Part shown: in pieces, positions 1 through 9,410 of the stretch | Position numbering within the stretch: position 1 is the stretch's first letter | Layout of the letters: the number at the start of each line of letters is the position of its first letter | Assembly: GCF_009664365.1 (NCBI RefSeq) | Contig: NZ_CP044310.1 | Span: forward strand, 4,343,001 to 4,407,000 | Direction of reading: 5' to 3' | DNA: 64,000 nt | From: Paenibacillus xylanilyticus | GTDB lineage: Bacteria > Bacillota > Bacilli > Paenibacillales > Paenibacillaceae | Position numbers and translations under genes: made by a program | Notes under the pieces: model-generated | What the model was told of the DNA's origin: nothing | The model's input: the letters and a program-made list of their open reading frames with translations, nothing else | Databases searched by the model: none

Positions 1-84
1 CAGTGCTTCAACCAGATCATCCTGGGTTTCTATTTCATTCTGACTAATAATTTCACGTATCTTAATGTGTCGTTGTCCTTTCAT
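1..84 (-). CDS. argR: Arginine repressor ArgR/AhrC, N-terminal part (cut by window edge)
   Basis: The first 28 codons read [20 protein letters not shown] and onward, which is the winged-helix N-terminus of the arginine repressor that controls arginine synthesis and breakdown genes. A GGAGG lies 5 bases before the ATG. The rest of the gene lies outside the window. Its position after tlyA matches the B. subtilis order yqxC-ahrC. Recognition is by the N-terminal motif and by synteny. The C-terminal arginine-binding and hexamerisation domain cannot be seen. Confidence 0.9.
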   Translation of the reverse strand, partial: MKGQRHIKIREIISQNEIETQDDLVEAL

Positions 85-118
85 ACATGCCTCCAGTTTA
101 AATAGTTACCATTGATTC

Positions 119-607
119 CTAGCTCAGATCATCCCCATCATATACATCTTCCTCATAATCCATCAAACGGATGATCTTTACGCTGGATTCTTCCGTATCC
201 ACGTACAATATACCTTCACAACCTGGATACAACAATAAATAGTACAAAAAGCGATCCCGAATGCCAGGACCTGTGAATTCCACCGGCTGTCTGCGCCTTG
301 CCGTCTTGACCAAATACCTGATCTCATCACGCTCGGCAACATAATCAACGAACAACCGACTATAATAAACGGATTCATTGACCTCAAAGGCGAGCGGTAT
401 CTTCATTTTGCCTCCGATGACTTCATACCCCTCTGCTTCAAGCAGATCAACAACCGGGGAATGCGGTATGTCGGAATTCAGCTGCATGCCTGACAAACTT
501 ACCGGTACCGGTCGATTCAGCCAATTACGCAAACCGTAAAAGAGCCATATGATTAAAATGACAGCAAGTACACCAATAACGATTGTGTCGGATTGCCCAT
601 TCATCAT
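119..607 (-). CDS. Unknown single-pass membrane protein between tlyA and argR
   Basis: 162 residues. Residues 8-27 form one hydrophobic helix, followed by a basic stretch (RNWLNRP), so the protein is probably anchored by its N-terminus with a cytoplasmic domain of about 130 residues and an acidic tail (DYEEDVYDGDDLS). No catalytic motif or known family was recognised. Two adjacent ATG codons (607 and 604) follow GAGGTGAACG, and either may start translation. It lies 34 bases before argR on the same strand, so the two may be co-transcribed. B. subtilis has no gene at this place as far as I recall. Function unknown. Confidence 0.7.
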   Translation of the reverse strand: MMNGQSDTIVIGVLAVILIIWLFYGLRNWLNRPVPVSLSGMQLNSDIPHSPVVDLLEAEGYEVIGGKMKIPLAFEVNESVYYSRLFVDYVAERDEIRYLVKTARRRQPVEFTGPGIRDRFLYYLLLYPGCEGILYVDTEESSVKIIRLMDYEEDVYDGDDLS

Positions 608-680
608 CGTTCACCTCGAAGACTTATTCGAGGTCCGGCAGTCGATCTCCTGTTAATAGGATCACCTTTCCAGCGAAAAG

Positions 681-702
681 AAACTCATCCTATGATGAGT
701 TT
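681..702 (-). terminator. Hairpin terminator overlapping the tlyA stop codon
   Basis: On the minus strand the stem AAACTCATC / GATGAGTTT closes over a short loop and is followed by CTTTTCG. The tlyA stop (690-692) lies inside the hairpin. The T-run is short, so termination may be partial and the downstream unknown gene may be read through. Confidence 0.5.
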
Positions 703-1535
703 CCCGTAAAAGTATGAGCGGCTTCCATAGCAACTTGATGGGCAAGTGCATCGAGTGAAGCCAGATCCTTCTCTTGTTGTGATGCATCCGGTTCTTCCAG
801 ACGCCAATGAGCGAGAAATTCGATATTGCCCTCTCCACCGGTAATAGGCGAGAAGGTTAAACCCCGAAGATTTAAATCAAGTTCATTCGCGAAGTGAAGC
901 ATGGTTTCCAGTACTTCCTTGTGCACTTTTGGATCTCGAACAACACCAGACTTACCTACCTTCTCACGTCCTGCCTCAAATTGAGGCTTGATCAATGCTA
1001 CAATATCTGCCGGCTGCTTCAGAAGAGCAAGCAAGGGCGGCAGTATAATTCGCAGCGATATGAAGGATACATCAATGCTGGCAAAGTTTGGCTCAGGTCC
1101 AATTAAATCCTCAGGCGTCACATAACGAAAATTGGTTCTTTCCATCACGGTGACCCGGTCATCATTGCGTAATGACCAGTCCAGCTGGTTGTATCCTACA
1201 TCAATGGCATAAACATGCGATGCACCATGTTGTAATGCACAATCCGTAAATCCACCCGTTGACGAACCAATATCAAGCATGACCAGACCGTTCATGTCAA
1301 GATCGAAGTGTTTAATCGCTTTTTCAAGCTTCAATCCACCCCGTCCCACATAAGGATGCACCGAGCCTTTAACCTTTAGTTCAGCTTCCCGCGGTATTTT
1401 CATGCCTGCCTTTTCAATTCGTTCATTGTTGGCATACACCAGTCCAGCCATGATTGCCGCTTTTGCCTTCTCACGACTTTCATAATAACCCTGCTCGACC
1501 AGCAGAACATCAATTCGTTCTTTCGGGAGTGACAT
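690..1535 (-). CDS. tlyA: TlyA-family rRNA (cytidine-2'-O)-methyltransferase
   Basis: 281 residues. Residues about 5-65 form an S4 RNA-binding domain (RIDVLLVEQGYYESREKAKAAI). Residues about 85-245 form a FtsJ/RrmJ-like SAM methyltransferase with the glycine loop LDIGSSTGGFTDCAL and the downstream ALIKPQFEAG. TlyA enzymes 2'-O-methylate rRNA cytidines. Bacillus YqxC is the orthologue by position between dxs and ahrC. AGGAGA lies 5 bases before the ATG. The family identity is clear; the exact target nucleotide is not shown by the sequence. Confidence 0.92.
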   Translation of the reverse strand: MSLPKERIDVLLVEQGYYESREKAKAAIMAGLVYANNERIEKAGMKIPREAELKVKGSVHPYVGRGGLKLEKAIKHFDLDMNGLVMLDIGSSTGGFTDCALQHGASHVYAIDVGYNQLDWSLRNDDRVTVMERTNFRYVTPEDLIGPEPNFASIDVSFISLRIILPPLLALLKQPADIVALIKPQFEAGREKVGKSGVVRDPKVHKEVLETMLHFANELDLNLRGLTFSPITGGEGNIEFLAHWRLEEPDASQQEKDLASLDALAHQVAMEAAHTFTGNSS

Positions 1536-1589
1536 GTCTTTCTCCTATCATATAGTTAATTCATTTATTTAGGTAAAGCATTCCATTGA

Positions 1590-3497
1590 TCAAGAAGGAA
1601 AGCGGGTTCTGGACATGCCGTAAGAGGTTTGAGCTGCCAAACTGCGCAGCTGCACACATACGTTGTCCACCGTAAGCCCAACTTCAGCCCGTTGTTCATT
1701 GATGCTGCCATGTTCAATGAAGCGATCCGGAATCCCCATAAGATCAACATGTACATCATGCAGACCCTGTTCAGCATAGAACTCAAGCACTGCGCTGCCC
1801 ATACTGCCTGCTTGAGAAGTTTCTTCAAGCACAATCAGTTTGGTACCACGAATCGCGAGATCACGAAGCATTTGTTCATCCAGTGGCTTGAGGAAACGTG
1901 CATTGATCACTCCGGCTGTAATGCCTTCCTTTTTCACGGTTTCAGCTGCTTCTTCAGCAATTTGAACCATGGAACCCGAAGCGATGATGGCATAACCTTC
2001 AGATGGTCGCAGCTGTTCCCAAGTTCCGATTGGAATCGGTACGAGCTGCTCATCCATTGGAACGCCTACCACATTGTTTCGAGGATACCGGTAAGCAATA
2101 GGTCCTTCGTTATAATCAAGTGCTGTTTTCATCATGTGACGCAGTTCATTCTCATCCTTCGGCATCATAAGTACAATGTTAGGAATGTGTCTCATAAACG
2201 CCACATCATACACGCCTTGATGCGTCTCTCCATCAGGTCCAACAAATCCCGCACGGTCAATGGCAAAGATCACATTGGCATTATGACGGCAAATATCATG
2301 CACGATCTGATCATATGCCCGCTGCATAAACGTAGAATATACGGCAAAGACAGGCTTCATGCCTTCCATGGCCAGTGCAGCACACATGGTTGCCGCATGC
2401 TGCTCTGCAATCCCTACATCAATCATGCGGTCCGGGAATTCCTTGCTAAATGGAATAAGCCCCGATCCTGTCGGCATAGCAGGCGTTACAGCAACGATAC
2501 GCTGGTCTTCTTTCGCAAGTTCAACCAGTGTCTGCCCGAATATTTCGGTGTACATTGGTTTGCCCACGGCCTTGAGTACCTGACCGGATTCTATTTTATA
2601 AGGTGAGATACCATGCCATTTGTGTGAGTCTGCCTCCGCTGGCTGGTATCCTTTGCCCTTGGTTGTGAGAACATGAACGAGAACGGGTCCCTCCACGTTA
2701 TCCGCTTGTTTGAACGTCTCAATTAATTTGGGAATGTCATGTCCATCGATGGGTCCCAAATAAGTGAAGCCGAGTTCTTCAAACAAAACACCCGGAACCA
2801 TCATATATTTGACGCTATCCTTAATCCAGCTTGCCGATTTGGCCAAACGGTCTCCAATGGCAGGAATCTTTTTGAGCATTCCTTCCACATCATCTTTGGC
2901 TTTTAGATAATGGCGATCAGAACGGATTTTGCTTAAGTATTTATGCATCGCCCCAACATTGGGCGCAATGGACATTTCATTATCATTCAGAATGACCATC
3001 AGTTTTTTCTGCTCATGGCCAATGTGGTTAAGTGCCTCAAAGGCCATACCACCTGTAAGAGCTCCATCACCAATCATGGCAATAACCTGATTATCTTCAC
3101 CCTTCAAATCACGTGCAAGCGCCATACCCATGGCAGCAGACAAGGATGTACTGCTGTGTCCAGCCTCCCATACATCATGCTCGCTCTCATTACGCTTGAC
3201 GAACCCGCACAATCCATTGTGCTGACGCAATGTATCAAAACGGTCCATGCGCCCTGTAAGAATTTTATGCACATACGCTTGATGCCCTACATCGTAAATC
3301 ATTTTGTCTACCGGACTGTTATAACAGTAGTGCAGGGCTACCGTGAGCTCAACCACGCCTAAATTCGGTGCCAGATGCCCCCCCGTTACGGACAATTTCT
3401 CAATCAGAAATTGCCGAATCTCTGCGGATAATAAAACAAGATCATCCGGAGACATCGATTTTAGATCACTGGGTTGTTTAATTTGTGGAAGCAGCAC
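1590..3497 (-). CDS. dxs: 1-Deoxy-D-xylulose-5-phosphate synthase
   Basis: 635 residues, the normal length. DXS condenses pyruvate and glyceraldehyde-3-phosphate, with thiamine diphosphate, in the first step of the MEP isoprenoid pathway. The N-terminus has [17 protein letters not shown] and the ThDP/Mg motif [16 protein letters not shown]. The transketolase-like middle has [12 protein letters not shown] and [14 protein letters not shown]. The start is a GTG six bases after GGGGAG. The isoprenoid gene ispA lies just upstream. An extended -10 promoter at 3579-3584 suggests that dxs also has its own transcript. Confidence 0.97.
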   Translation of the reverse strand: MLLPQIKQPSDLKSMSPDDLVLLSAEIRQFLIEKLSVTGGHLAPNLGVVELTVALHYCYNSPVDKMIYDVGHQAYVHKILTGRMDRFDTLRQHNGLCGFVKRNESEHDVWEAGHSSTSLSAAMGMALARDLKGEDNQVIAMIGDGALTGGMAFEALNHIGHEQKKLMVILNDNEMSIAPNVGAMHKYLSKIRSDRHYLKAKDDVEGMLKKIPAIGDRLAKSASWIKDSVKYMMVPGVLFEELGFTYLGPIDGHDIPKLIETFKQADNVEGPVLVHVLTTKGKGYQPAEADSHKWHGISPYKIESGQVLKAVGKPMYTEIFGQTLVELAKEDQRIVAVTPAMPTGSGLIPFSKEFPDRMIDVGIAEQHAATMCAALAMEGMKPVFAVYSTFMQRAYDQIVHDICRHNANVIFAIDRAGFVGPDGETHQGVYDVAFMRHIPNIVLMMPKDENELRHMMKTALDYNEGPIAYRYPRNNVVGVPMDEQLVPIPIGTWEQLRPSEGYAIIASGSMVQIAEEAAETVKKEGITAGVINARFLKPLDEQMLRDLAIRGTKLIVLEETSQAGSMGSAVLEFYAEQGLHDVHVDLMGIPDRFIEHGSINEQRAEVGLTVDNVCVQLRSLAAQTSYGMSRTRFPS

Positions 3498-3578
3498 GAG
3501 AATCTCCCCGCTTTCCTAGATTGTTTGATTAAGTGGATAACACTTTTTAAACTGAATTTTATTAAATCACATTAAATC

Positions 3579-3588
3579 ATTATAACAT
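3579..3588 (-). promoter_or_regulatory. Extended -10 promoter for dxs
   Basis: The minus strand reads TATGTTATAATG: TATAAT at 3584-3579 preceded by TG plus one base, an extended -10 element. The -35 match (TTATGA, 17 bases upstream) is poor. The ispA-dxs gap (3498-3782) otherwise holds a weak hairpin GAAACGGCC..GGCTGTTTC at 3747-3768 just after ispA, and nothing else that I recognise. Confidence 0.5.
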
Positions 3589-3782
3589 AAAAGAACAGGA
3601 ATCATAATTTACGGCTTCATACTCCAGATTGCGAGCTTTTTCGCGAGCAAGACAAATGAATTGAACCATTATTATGTATCCGTTATGTCAAATGTAATCA
3701 CCGTGCAAAAAGCACATTAACATTATTACACCGATCTGAATCTTACGAAACAGCCGCAGGGCCGTTTCATTTACTTTTTAGA

Positions 3783-4688
3783 CTAATGATCTCTGCGCAT
3801 TAAATAATCTGCTATCTCCATCAATCGCGATGAATCTGACAACTCCGCTCTGCTAAGGGCCTCTTTTGCAGATTGGGTCAAGGACTTCACCTGTTTTTGA
3901 GACGCTTCCATGCCTATGAAAAATGGATAAGTTACCTTTTGCTGATTGACATCGCTTTGGGTTTTCTTGCCCATTTTTTGCTCATCCCCAGTCAGATCAA
4001 GGATATCGTCCTGAATCTGAAAAGCAAGACCAAGATCACGCCCGAATACACGCAGTGCATCAAGTTGTCCTTCAGTTGCGCCACCAATACGAGCGCCAGC
4101 CAGCAAGGAGAACACGATCAAATCACCGGTTTTATGCAAATGGATATACTGCAGTTGTTCCAGATCCGTCATCCCTTGCTCACCTTCCATATCAGCCACT
4201 TGCCCACCAACCATGCCGCGGGCGCCAGCCAGTTCGGAAAGCTCCTCCACAATAGAAAGCAAGGCTTCTGCCGGCACACCGTTCTTGCGGCCTGCTTGCA
4301 CTACACTATAGAAAGCATGAGTCAACAAAGCATCTCCTGCAAGAATAGCCGTGGCTTCACCATACACCTTGTGATTCGTTAATTTTCCCCGACGATAGTC
4401 ATCATTATCCATTGCAGGCAGGTCATCGTGGATAAGAGAATACGTGTGTACCATTTCCACGGCGCAGGCTACCGGCAGCGCAGCTGCACGCTGTGCTCCG
4501 AGGGCTTCCGCCGCAGCGACGACCAGAAGAGGACGGAGGCGCTTGCCTCCAGCCATAAGTGAATACTGCATCGCATCACGCAGAGACTGAGGTACATCCC
4601 AGTGAACTGGGAGAATCTCTTTTAAAGCTTCCGTAACCTCATCTGTTGTCTGTTGGAGATACTGTTCAAAGGAAGGACGACTACTCAT
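3783..4688 (-). CDS. ispA: Farnesyl diphosphate synthase (polyprenyl synthetase family)
   Basis: 301 residues from the chosen start. It chain-extends dimethylallyl/geranyl diphosphate with isopentenyl diphosphate. Both aspartate-rich motifs are visible: the first is IHDDLPAMDNDDYRRGK, the second QIQDDILDLTGD. The long frame could begin at 4745, but MSSRPSFEQYL at 4688 matches the family N-terminus; the extra 19 codons are xseB sequence read in another frame. The ATG overlaps the end of xseB by 8 bases, so translation is probably coupled. It belongs to the folD-xseA-xseB-ispA-dxs series found in Bacillus. Confidence 0.95.
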   Translation of the reverse strand: MSSRPSFEQYLQQTTDEVTEALKEILPVHWDVPQSLRDAMQYSLMAGGKRLRPLLVVAAAEALGAQRAAALPVACAVEMVHTYSLIHDDLPAMDNDDYRRGKLTNHKVYGEATAILAGDALLTHAFYSVVQAGRKNGVPAEALLSIVEELSELAGARGMVGGQVADMEGEQGMTDLEQLQYIHLHKTGDLIVFSLLAGARIGGATEGQLDALRVFGRDLGLAFQIQDDILDLTGDEQKMGKKTQSDVNQQKVTYPFFIGMEASQKQVKSLTQSAKEALSRAELSDSSRLMEIADYLMRRDH

Positions 4689-4938
4689 TGCCTTCACCGC
4701 TCTCAACTTCCGAAGCTCCGAACGGCTTCTTCCGAAGTTCCCCATCTTCTTCTACGATCATTTCAATCTTGCGTTCCACTTGTTCCAACTTGATTCCGCA
4801 TAACTGGGAAAGTTTCATTCCTCGCTGAAACAGATCAATGGCCTGTTCTAATGGAACATCCCCATGCTCCAGCTGAGCTACGATATCTTCAAGTGCCGCC
4901 ATTGCCTCTTCAAAATTCAGTTCCGGTTCATTCGCCAT
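4681..4938 (-). CDS. xseB: Exodeoxyribonuclease VII small subunit
   Basis: 85 residues. With XseA it forms exonuclease VII, which degrades single-stranded DNA to oligonucleotides. The motif FEEAMAALEDIVAQLEHGDV, then LEQAIDLFQRGMKLSQLC, is typical of the small helical subunit. Two in-frame ATGs exist. The first (4950) touches AAGGAGG, so the second (4938, MANEPELNF) is preferred although its spacing is 12. It overlaps xseA by 11 bases and ispA by 8, giving a tightly coupled set. Confidence 0.92.
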   Translation of the reverse strand: MANEPELNFEEAMAALEDIVAQLEHGDVPLEQAIDLFQRGMKLSQLCGIKLEQVERKIEMIVEEDGELRKKPFGASEVESGEGNE

Positions 4939-6292
4939 GGATGTTGTCATCCTCCTTCATTCCCCAAACCTGACAGTCCAGCTGTCCGTCTGTTAATTTA
5001 ATCTTAATTGAATCTCCAGGCTGCACTTCCTTCAACGATTTGATCAGTCTTTGCTCCTGTTCGTCATACACCAGACTATATCCGCGAGACATGACTTTTA
5101 GCGGGCTTAGAGCATCGAGGTGGCGCACGGAAGATTTCCATTGCTGCTGCTTCGATCTGACGATAGACCTCATCGCAAGTTCAAGCTGACGCCGTGCTGC
5201 GGCATTTTCCCGTTGAGCCGCATTCACCTGTTCACGTGGATTGAACCGCTGCAGAGCAGCACGAAGACGCTCTTGTTTCTCCGCGGTCCATTTCATCCGT
5301 GTATCCACTGTCCTTAACAGCCGCTGATGCAGCATGTCCAATCGTTCTGTATGCTGCATCAATGTCCGTCTTGGGTGAACAAGTACCGGCGAACGCTGTA
5401 ATCTGGCAAGTCGTTCACGGTTATGTGCAGCCCGTTGACGCAGACTATGCTGCAGCTGACGCTGTCTTAGCGCAATCTGGTCAAGCAGCTCTGCACGATT
5501 TGGCACAGCCAGTTCAGCAGCCGCTGTTGGCGTCGCAGCCCGCAGGTCTGCAGCAAAGTCTGCAATGGTAAAATCGGTTTCGTGTCCGACTGCAGAGATC
5601 ACAGGAATATCTGAATCAACTATGGCTCTGGCAACCATCTCTTCATTAAAAGCCCACAGCTCCTCCAGTGATCCCCCGCCCCGGCCTACAATCAGCACGT
5701 CCGCTTCACCAAGGAGATTCAGGTTTCGAATGGCTTTTACGATTGAAGGTGCTGCGCCTTTTCCCTGAACCAGAACAGGATATAGAAGCACTTTCGCAGA
5801 AGGGTATCTGCGCTGCAATGTAATCATGATATCCCGTACCGCTGCTCCTGTAGGAGACGTAACTACACCGATCGTTTTGGGATAACGCGGAATAGCACGT
5901 TTCTTGGCCGAAGAGAAAAGCCCCTCATCCTCGAGCTTCTTTTTCAATTGCTCATAAGCCAGATAGAGACTTCCGATTCCGTCAGGCTGCATCTGGGTAG
6001 CGTAAAATTGATATTGACCGTCCCGCTCATAAACCGATACATTACCACGAGCAATAACCCTTGCACCCTCCTTTGGCACAAAGGGCAATCGCTGATTATG
6101 GGACGCGAACATGATAGCCTTAATACGGCTGTCTTTATCCTTCAATGTAAAATACATATGGCCGCTAGAGTGATGTGTGAAGTTGGATATCTCCCCGCGC
6201 AGCCAGACGTCCGACAGGACCTGATCGGATTCCAGTTTCATTCGGATGTACCGATTCAGGTCTTTGATGGAGTAGATCTGTCGATCTGCCAC
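4928..6292 (-). CDS. xseA: Exodeoxyribonuclease VII large subunit
   Basis: 454 residues. Residues about 1-100 are an OB-fold nucleic-acid-binding domain (VWLRGEISNFTHHSSGHMYF). The catalytic region contains GVVTSPTGAAVRDI, IVGRGGGSLEELWAFN and SAVGHETDFTIADFAADLRA. Residues 265-390 are a long arginine/glutamine-rich coiled coil, as in known XseA. The start is a GTG at 6292 only 8 bases after the folD stop, with a weak AGG, so it is probably coupled to folD. It pairs with the overlapping xseB. Confidence 0.96.
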   Translation of the reverse strand: MADRQIYSIKDLNRYIRMKLESDQVLSDVWLRGEISNFTHHSSGHMYFTLKDKDSRIKAIMFASHNQRLPFVPKEGARVIARGNVSVYERDGQYQFYATQMQPDGIGSLYLAYEQLKKKLEDEGLFSSAKKRAIPRYPKTIGVVTSPTGAAVRDIMITLQRRYPSAKVLLYPVLVQGKGAAPSIVKAIRNLNLLGEADVLIVGRGGGSLEELWAFNEEMVARAIVDSDIPVISAVGHETDFTIADFAADLRAATPTAAAELAVPNRAELLDQIALRQRQLQHSLRQRAAHNRERLARLQRSPVLVHPRRTLMQHTERLDMLHQRLLRTVDTRMKWTAEKQERLRAALQRFNPREQVNAAQRENAAARRQLELAMRSIVRSKQQQWKSSVRHLDALSPLKVMSRGYSLVYDEQEQRLIKSLKEVQPGDSIKIKLTDGQLDCQVWGMKEDDNIHGE

Positions 6293-6300
6293 AGACGTAC

Positions 6301-7158
6301 CTAGGCCAATCCGTGAGCGCGTTTGGCAGCGATCAGTGTATTTTGCATCAGCATGGTGATCGTCATTGGACCAACGCCACCCGGAACTGGAGTAATCGGA
6401 CCGGAAACTTCCTTCACACTTTCAAAATCCACGTCTCCAGCCAATTTACCATTGTCCAAACGGTTCATACCCACATCGATGACTACAGCACCCGGTTTCA
6501 CATAATCGGCATCCACGAAGTTTGCACGACCGATTGCTACGACCAATATGTCGGCTTGACGTGTAATTTCTTTCATGTTTGCCGTACGTGAATGACACAT
6601 TGTTACGGTTGCATTCTCACGTTGAAGCAGCAAAGATACCGGTTTGCCCACAATATTGCTGCGTCCGATCACAACAGCATGCTTACCCGACATTTCCAAT
6701 CCAGTCCGCTTGATCAGTTCAATCACTCCGGCAGGTGTACATGGCAGCAAACTGTCATCGCCGATCACAAGGTTACCCACATTGACCGGATGGAAACCAT
6801 CCACATCTTTTTCAACCGCTATTGCATCAATAACAGCCTTTTCCTCAATATGCTTCGGTAATGGGAGTTGAACAAGAATCCCGTTAATGGAGCTCTGATT
6901 GTTCAGCTTGTCCACCAGAGCCAGCAAGTCCTCTTGGGACGTACCTGCATCGAGACGATGTACTTCAGAGTAAAAACCGAGATCGTGACAAGCTTTTTCC
7001 TTATTTCGCACATAGACTTGGGATGCCGGATCTTCCCCGACGAGCACAACAGCCAGACCAGGCACAACCCCCTGTTCGCTAAGCTGCTTTACTTCTTCAG
7101 TTATGCCTGCGCGGATCTCCTGGGACACTTCTTTACCGTTAATAATAGATGCTGTCAT
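6301..7158 (-). CDS. folD: Bifunctional methylenetetrahydrofolate dehydrogenase/cyclohydrolase
   Basis: 285 residues, normal length. It interconverts 5,10-methylene-, methenyl- and 10-formyl-THF for one-carbon supply. Visible are the [14 protein letters not shown] segment with the catalytic lysine, the substrate motif QLPLPKHI, the NAD(P)-binding [17 protein letters not shown], and the C-terminal [21 protein letters not shown] lies about 10 bases before the ATG. It lies between nusB and xseA, as in B. subtilis. Confidence 0.97.
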   Translation of the reverse strand: MTASIINGKEVSQEIRAGITEEVKQLSEQGVVPGLAVVLVGEDPASQVYVRNKEKACHDLGFYSEVHRLDAGTSQEDLLALVDKLNNQSSINGILVQLPLPKHIEEKAVIDAIAVEKDVDGFHPVNVGNLVIGDDSLLPCTPAGVIELIKRTGLEMSGKHAVVIGRSNIVGKPVSLLLQRENATVTMCHSRTANMKEITRQADILVVAIGRANFVDADYVKPGAVVIDVGMNRLDNGKLAGDVDFESVKEVSGPITPVPGGVGPMTITMLMQNTLIAAKRAHGLA

Positions 7159-7205
7159 TGTACTCTCTCTCCCTTATGTGAACATTTAATAAGTAACTCG
7201 CTATT

Positions 7206-7658
7206 TTAGGACAATTTCGCTTTGATCGTGTCAACTTCCTGGATCATGCGTCCAAGCACACCGTTAACGAACTTCCCCGATTCTTCTGTGCCAAAATGCT
7301 TGGACAGCTCAATCGCTTCGTTAACCGATACTTTCGCCGGAACATCATCACGAAATACCATTTCATAAGCAGCCAGCCGCAAGATCTGACGGTCTACCCG
7401 AGACAGACGGCTAATTTGCCAGCCCTTGAGATAATCCACCAGCAATCCGTCGATCGCTTCCTTCTGATTCCATGCTCCTTGAACAATTTCCGTTACATAA
7501 CTGCGCATGACATCTGCATCGTGAATAACGACTTCCGTTTCATTTTCCTCGGCCGCTTCGTTAATCAGCATATTTACAGCTTCAGCTGCACCCACTTCAT
7601 TCATTTCCATCTGATACAGACTTTGTACCGCAATTTCCCTTGCCAAACGTCTTTTCAT
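7206..7658 (-). CDS. nusB: Transcription antitermination factor NusB
   Basis: 150 residues, all-helical. It binds boxA RNA with NusE (S10) in rRNA antitermination. The start MKRRLAREIAVQSLYQMEMN and the later VDRQILRLAAYEMVFRDDVP and NEAIELSKHFGTEESGKFVN are family hallmarks. GGAGG lies 6 bases before the ATG. It is separated from the DUF2273 gene upstream by a strong terminator, so it probably starts a nusB-folD-xse transcript. Confidence 0.96.
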   Translation of the reverse strand: MKRRLAREIAVQSLYQMEMNEVGAAEAVNMLINEAAEENETEVVIHDADVMRSYVTEIVQGAWNQKEAIDGLLVDYLKGWQISRLSRVDRQILRLAAYEMVFRDDVPAKVSVNEAIELSKHFGTEESGKFVNGVLGRMIQEVDTIKAKLS

Positions 7659-7791
7659 GTCCTGCCTCCTGCAGCGCTCATCCGAGCGTCATCATGCTTA
7701 TTTTAAAATAAAAGAACCATCCACGCATCATGTTTGTGATGCGAAATGAAGTGGCCTTTACGATATGGTTATTGTTATCCCTTTTCACAAA

Positions 7792-7868
7792 AAAACCTGC
7801 AGTACGTTTCCTCCAAAAAACGGGCATATTAAACTAAGCTCTTTTCGGAAGAAACATATTGCAGGGTT
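7792..7868 (-). terminator. Terminator after the asp23-amaP-DUF2273 group
   Basis: The minus strand forms a long two-part stem: AACCCTGCA / TGCAGGTT outside and GTTTCTTCC / GGAGGAAAC inside, followed by TTTTTTT. It lies directly after the DUF2273 gene and before nusB. Confidence 0.8.
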
Positions 7869-7876
7869 CAGGTGGC

Positions 7877-8110
7877 TCACTTAAACGGACGCCAGCGCTC
7901 TCCAAGCCATTGTCCCCATTCCCTCCAGGGAATGAACAAGCCCAGCTTCGAATCGCTTCGTCTGCCTAATGTATAACCGATGAACACCAAAAGTGCAAAG
8001 AACAACATATCCCAAAACCCGGTAAACAAATAAAGAAATCCAAAAAAGATGCCGCCCACAATTCCGGTTATCCGGCCTCTGTGACTATCCCAAATCTCTC
8101 TCCACAGCAT
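7877..8110 (-). CDS. DUF2273 small membrane protein
   Basis: 77 residues with two hydrophobic helices (residues about 12-30 and 32-48: GIVGGIFFGFLYLFTGFWDMLFFALLVFIGYTLG) and the GRRSDSK / PWREW ends seen in DUF2273 proteins. Members usually sit with Asp23/Gls24 and AmaP genes and are thought to belong to the same membrane-associated envelope-stress assembly; their molecular role is not known. It starts 14 bases after the amaP stop and is followed by a terminator. Confidence 0.8.
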   Translation of the reverse strand: MLWREIWDSHRGRITGIVGGIFFGFLYLFTGFWDMLFFALLVFIGYTLGRRSDSKLGLFIPWREWGQWLGERWRPFK

Positions 8111-8124
8111 CAGTGAAACTCACC

Positions 8125-8664
8125 TCATTCCACTCGACTCTTGTAGTTAGGCGACTGGGTAACATTGGCAACATACACGGTTACATTCGAAACCGGGATC
8201 CCCGTAATCTCGTGTACATGATCATGTATGGCCTTCTGCAAATCCGAACTCAGGGTTGGAATTGGCGTCTCGCCATCGACCACTGCACGGATCATAATCT
8301 CCAATCCCGACTCAACCACACGAATACGTGCCTTAACATCGCGTACTCCCCGGAAGCGGGAAGTGGCTTTCAGGCAGAGATTTTCAATGGTCTCCATTGA
8401 GATCTGCACATCACCGTATTCCGTACGCTGATCTACAGATGGCAACGAAGCCCGCCCACGCCGTACCGAGATGTAAAAAAAGCGCAAACTCAGGATAAAC
8501 AAGATCGCCGCTGCAACAACGGCTGCAACAATGACGTTCTGTTCCTGCTGGTAATTCAATTCGTAAGGCAGTACTCCACTAATGAGTAGAATGACAACTG
8601 CCGATATTGCTCCAACGCTTATGCTGTATATAAACAACAGAAGCCGATCCAGTATTTTCGCCAC
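8125..8664 (-). CDS. amaP: Alkaline shock response membrane anchor protein AmaP
   Basis: 179 residues from the chosen start. Two N-terminal membrane helices (residues about 7-30 and 45-65) precede a cytoplasmic Asp23-like domain (YGDVQISMETIENLCLKATS ... VKARIRVVESGLEIMI). In Staphylococcus AmaP anchors Asp23 to the membrane. The frame opens at GTG 8673, but GGGAGG sits only 2 bases before it; GTG at 8664 (MAKILDRLLLF) gives 11-base spacing and a more typical N-terminus. It follows asp23 on the same strand. Confidence 0.85.
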   Translation of the reverse strand: MAKILDRLLLFIYSISVGAISAVVILLISGVLPYELNYQQEQNVIVAAVVAAAILFILSLRFFYISVRRGRASLPSVDQRTEYGDVQISMETIENLCLKATSRFRGVRDVKARIRVVESGLEIMIRAVVDGETPIPTLSSDLQKAIHDHVHEITGIPVSNVTVYVANVTQSPNYKSRVE

Positions 8665-8782
8665 GAACTGCACAGCCTCCCTTGCTCACTAACATTGCTG
8701 TAACCTGAACATATGCATATCGTGTCAACACCTTCTATCCATATGTCCCAATGGAAGATGCAGACATGTCCAAGACGGGATA

Positions 8783-8806
8783 ACCCCCGGCAGTCATGCC
8801 GGGGGA
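8783..8806 (-). terminator. GC-rich hairpin between asp23 and amaP
   Basis: CCCCCGGCA..TGCCGGGGG forms a perfect stem 13 bases after the asp23 stop. The minus strand has no clear T-run after it, so it more likely attenuates transcription into amaP or protects the asp23 mRNA end. Confidence 0.5.
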
Positions 8807-8818
8807 ATCAGTCTTCTT

Positions 8819-9229
8819 TTATTTTACACGCTGACTGTTCAGGTCAATCTCTTCCACTTTTTCAGTGCTTTTGAACTGAACGTCATGAATGTGCACATTG
8901 ACTTCGTTCACATTCAATCCAGTCATATTCTCAATGGAGCGTTTAACATTTTGTTGGATTTCAGTAGCTACTTGGGGAAGACGATAACCATACTCGATGA
9001 TAACCGATACATCCACTGCAGCCTCGCGTTGGCCCACTTCCACTTTAACGCCCTTGGAGAGGTTTTTGCGACCAAGCAATTCAGCAAATCCGCCAGCGAA
9101 ACCACCGCTCATGCCCGCTACTCCTTTAACTTCTACCGTAGCCAGCCCAGCGATTACTTCAATGACTTCAGGTGCGATCTGGATTTCACCGATATCCGTT
9201 CGTTCAAATTCTGTCGGTAGTGTACTCAT
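8819..9229 (-). CDS. yqhY: Asp23/Gls24 family envelope stress protein (YqhY-like)
   Basis: 136 residues, one Asp23 domain: IQIAPEVIEVIAGLATVEVK, GVKVEVGQREAAVDVSVIIE, then NEVNVHIHDVQF. B. subtilis YqhY lies at the same place next to accBC and has been linked to acetyl-CoA carboxylase homeostasis; Asp23 in staphylococci is a membrane-tethered stress protein. Here it precedes amaP and a DUF2273 gene, as in the staphylococcal cluster. AAAGGTG lies before the ATG. A promoter at 9411-9439 would give a folded leader of about 175 bases. Confidence 0.92.
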   Translation of the reverse strand: MSTLPTEFERTDIGEIQIAPEVIEVIAGLATVEVKGVAGMSGGFAGGFAELLGRKNLSKGVKVEVGQREAAVDVSVIIEYGYRLPQVATEIQQNVKRSIENMTGLNVNEVNVHIHDVQFKSTEKVEEIDLNSQRVK

Positions 9230-9404
9230 AACTGTTCAACACACCTTTCGCGTAATAAGTTTGCGGCCATCCGTCAGGGCGCTGTCCTACAGGCTTGATG
9301 GCTTTGGACACCCTGCCGGTCCGGGCTATTCCGGAACCCCTGCAAGCAAACTTCACCACGAAACGTGTAGGCTTATCCCTTGCAGGAGACATGCGCTCTT
9401 ATTA
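9230..9404 (-). ncRNA. Candidate structured 5' leader of asp23
   Basis: Three hairpins lie in series between the predicted start point and the asp23 ATG: CCTGCAAG 9339-9346 pairing with CTTGCAGG 9379-9386, with CACG/CGTG nested inside; GGTCCGG 9318-9324 with CCGGAACC 9331-9338; CAGGG plus GTCC (9275-9287) with GGAC plus CCCTG (9306-9315). No known riboswitch class was recognised. A 62-codon frame (9204-9392) crosses it but lacks a good ribosome site. Confidence 0.4.
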
Positions 9405-9410
9405 TTACAT

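Noticed and set aside
1629-2606. 325-codon plus-strand open frame opposite dxs
   Set aside because: Antisense shadow of dxs with no ribosome site and no protein-like motifs.
9204-9392. 62-codon minus-strand frame upstream of asp23
   Set aside because: It has no good ribosome site, overlaps three RNA hairpins and runs into the asp23 start. It is better explained as the leader.
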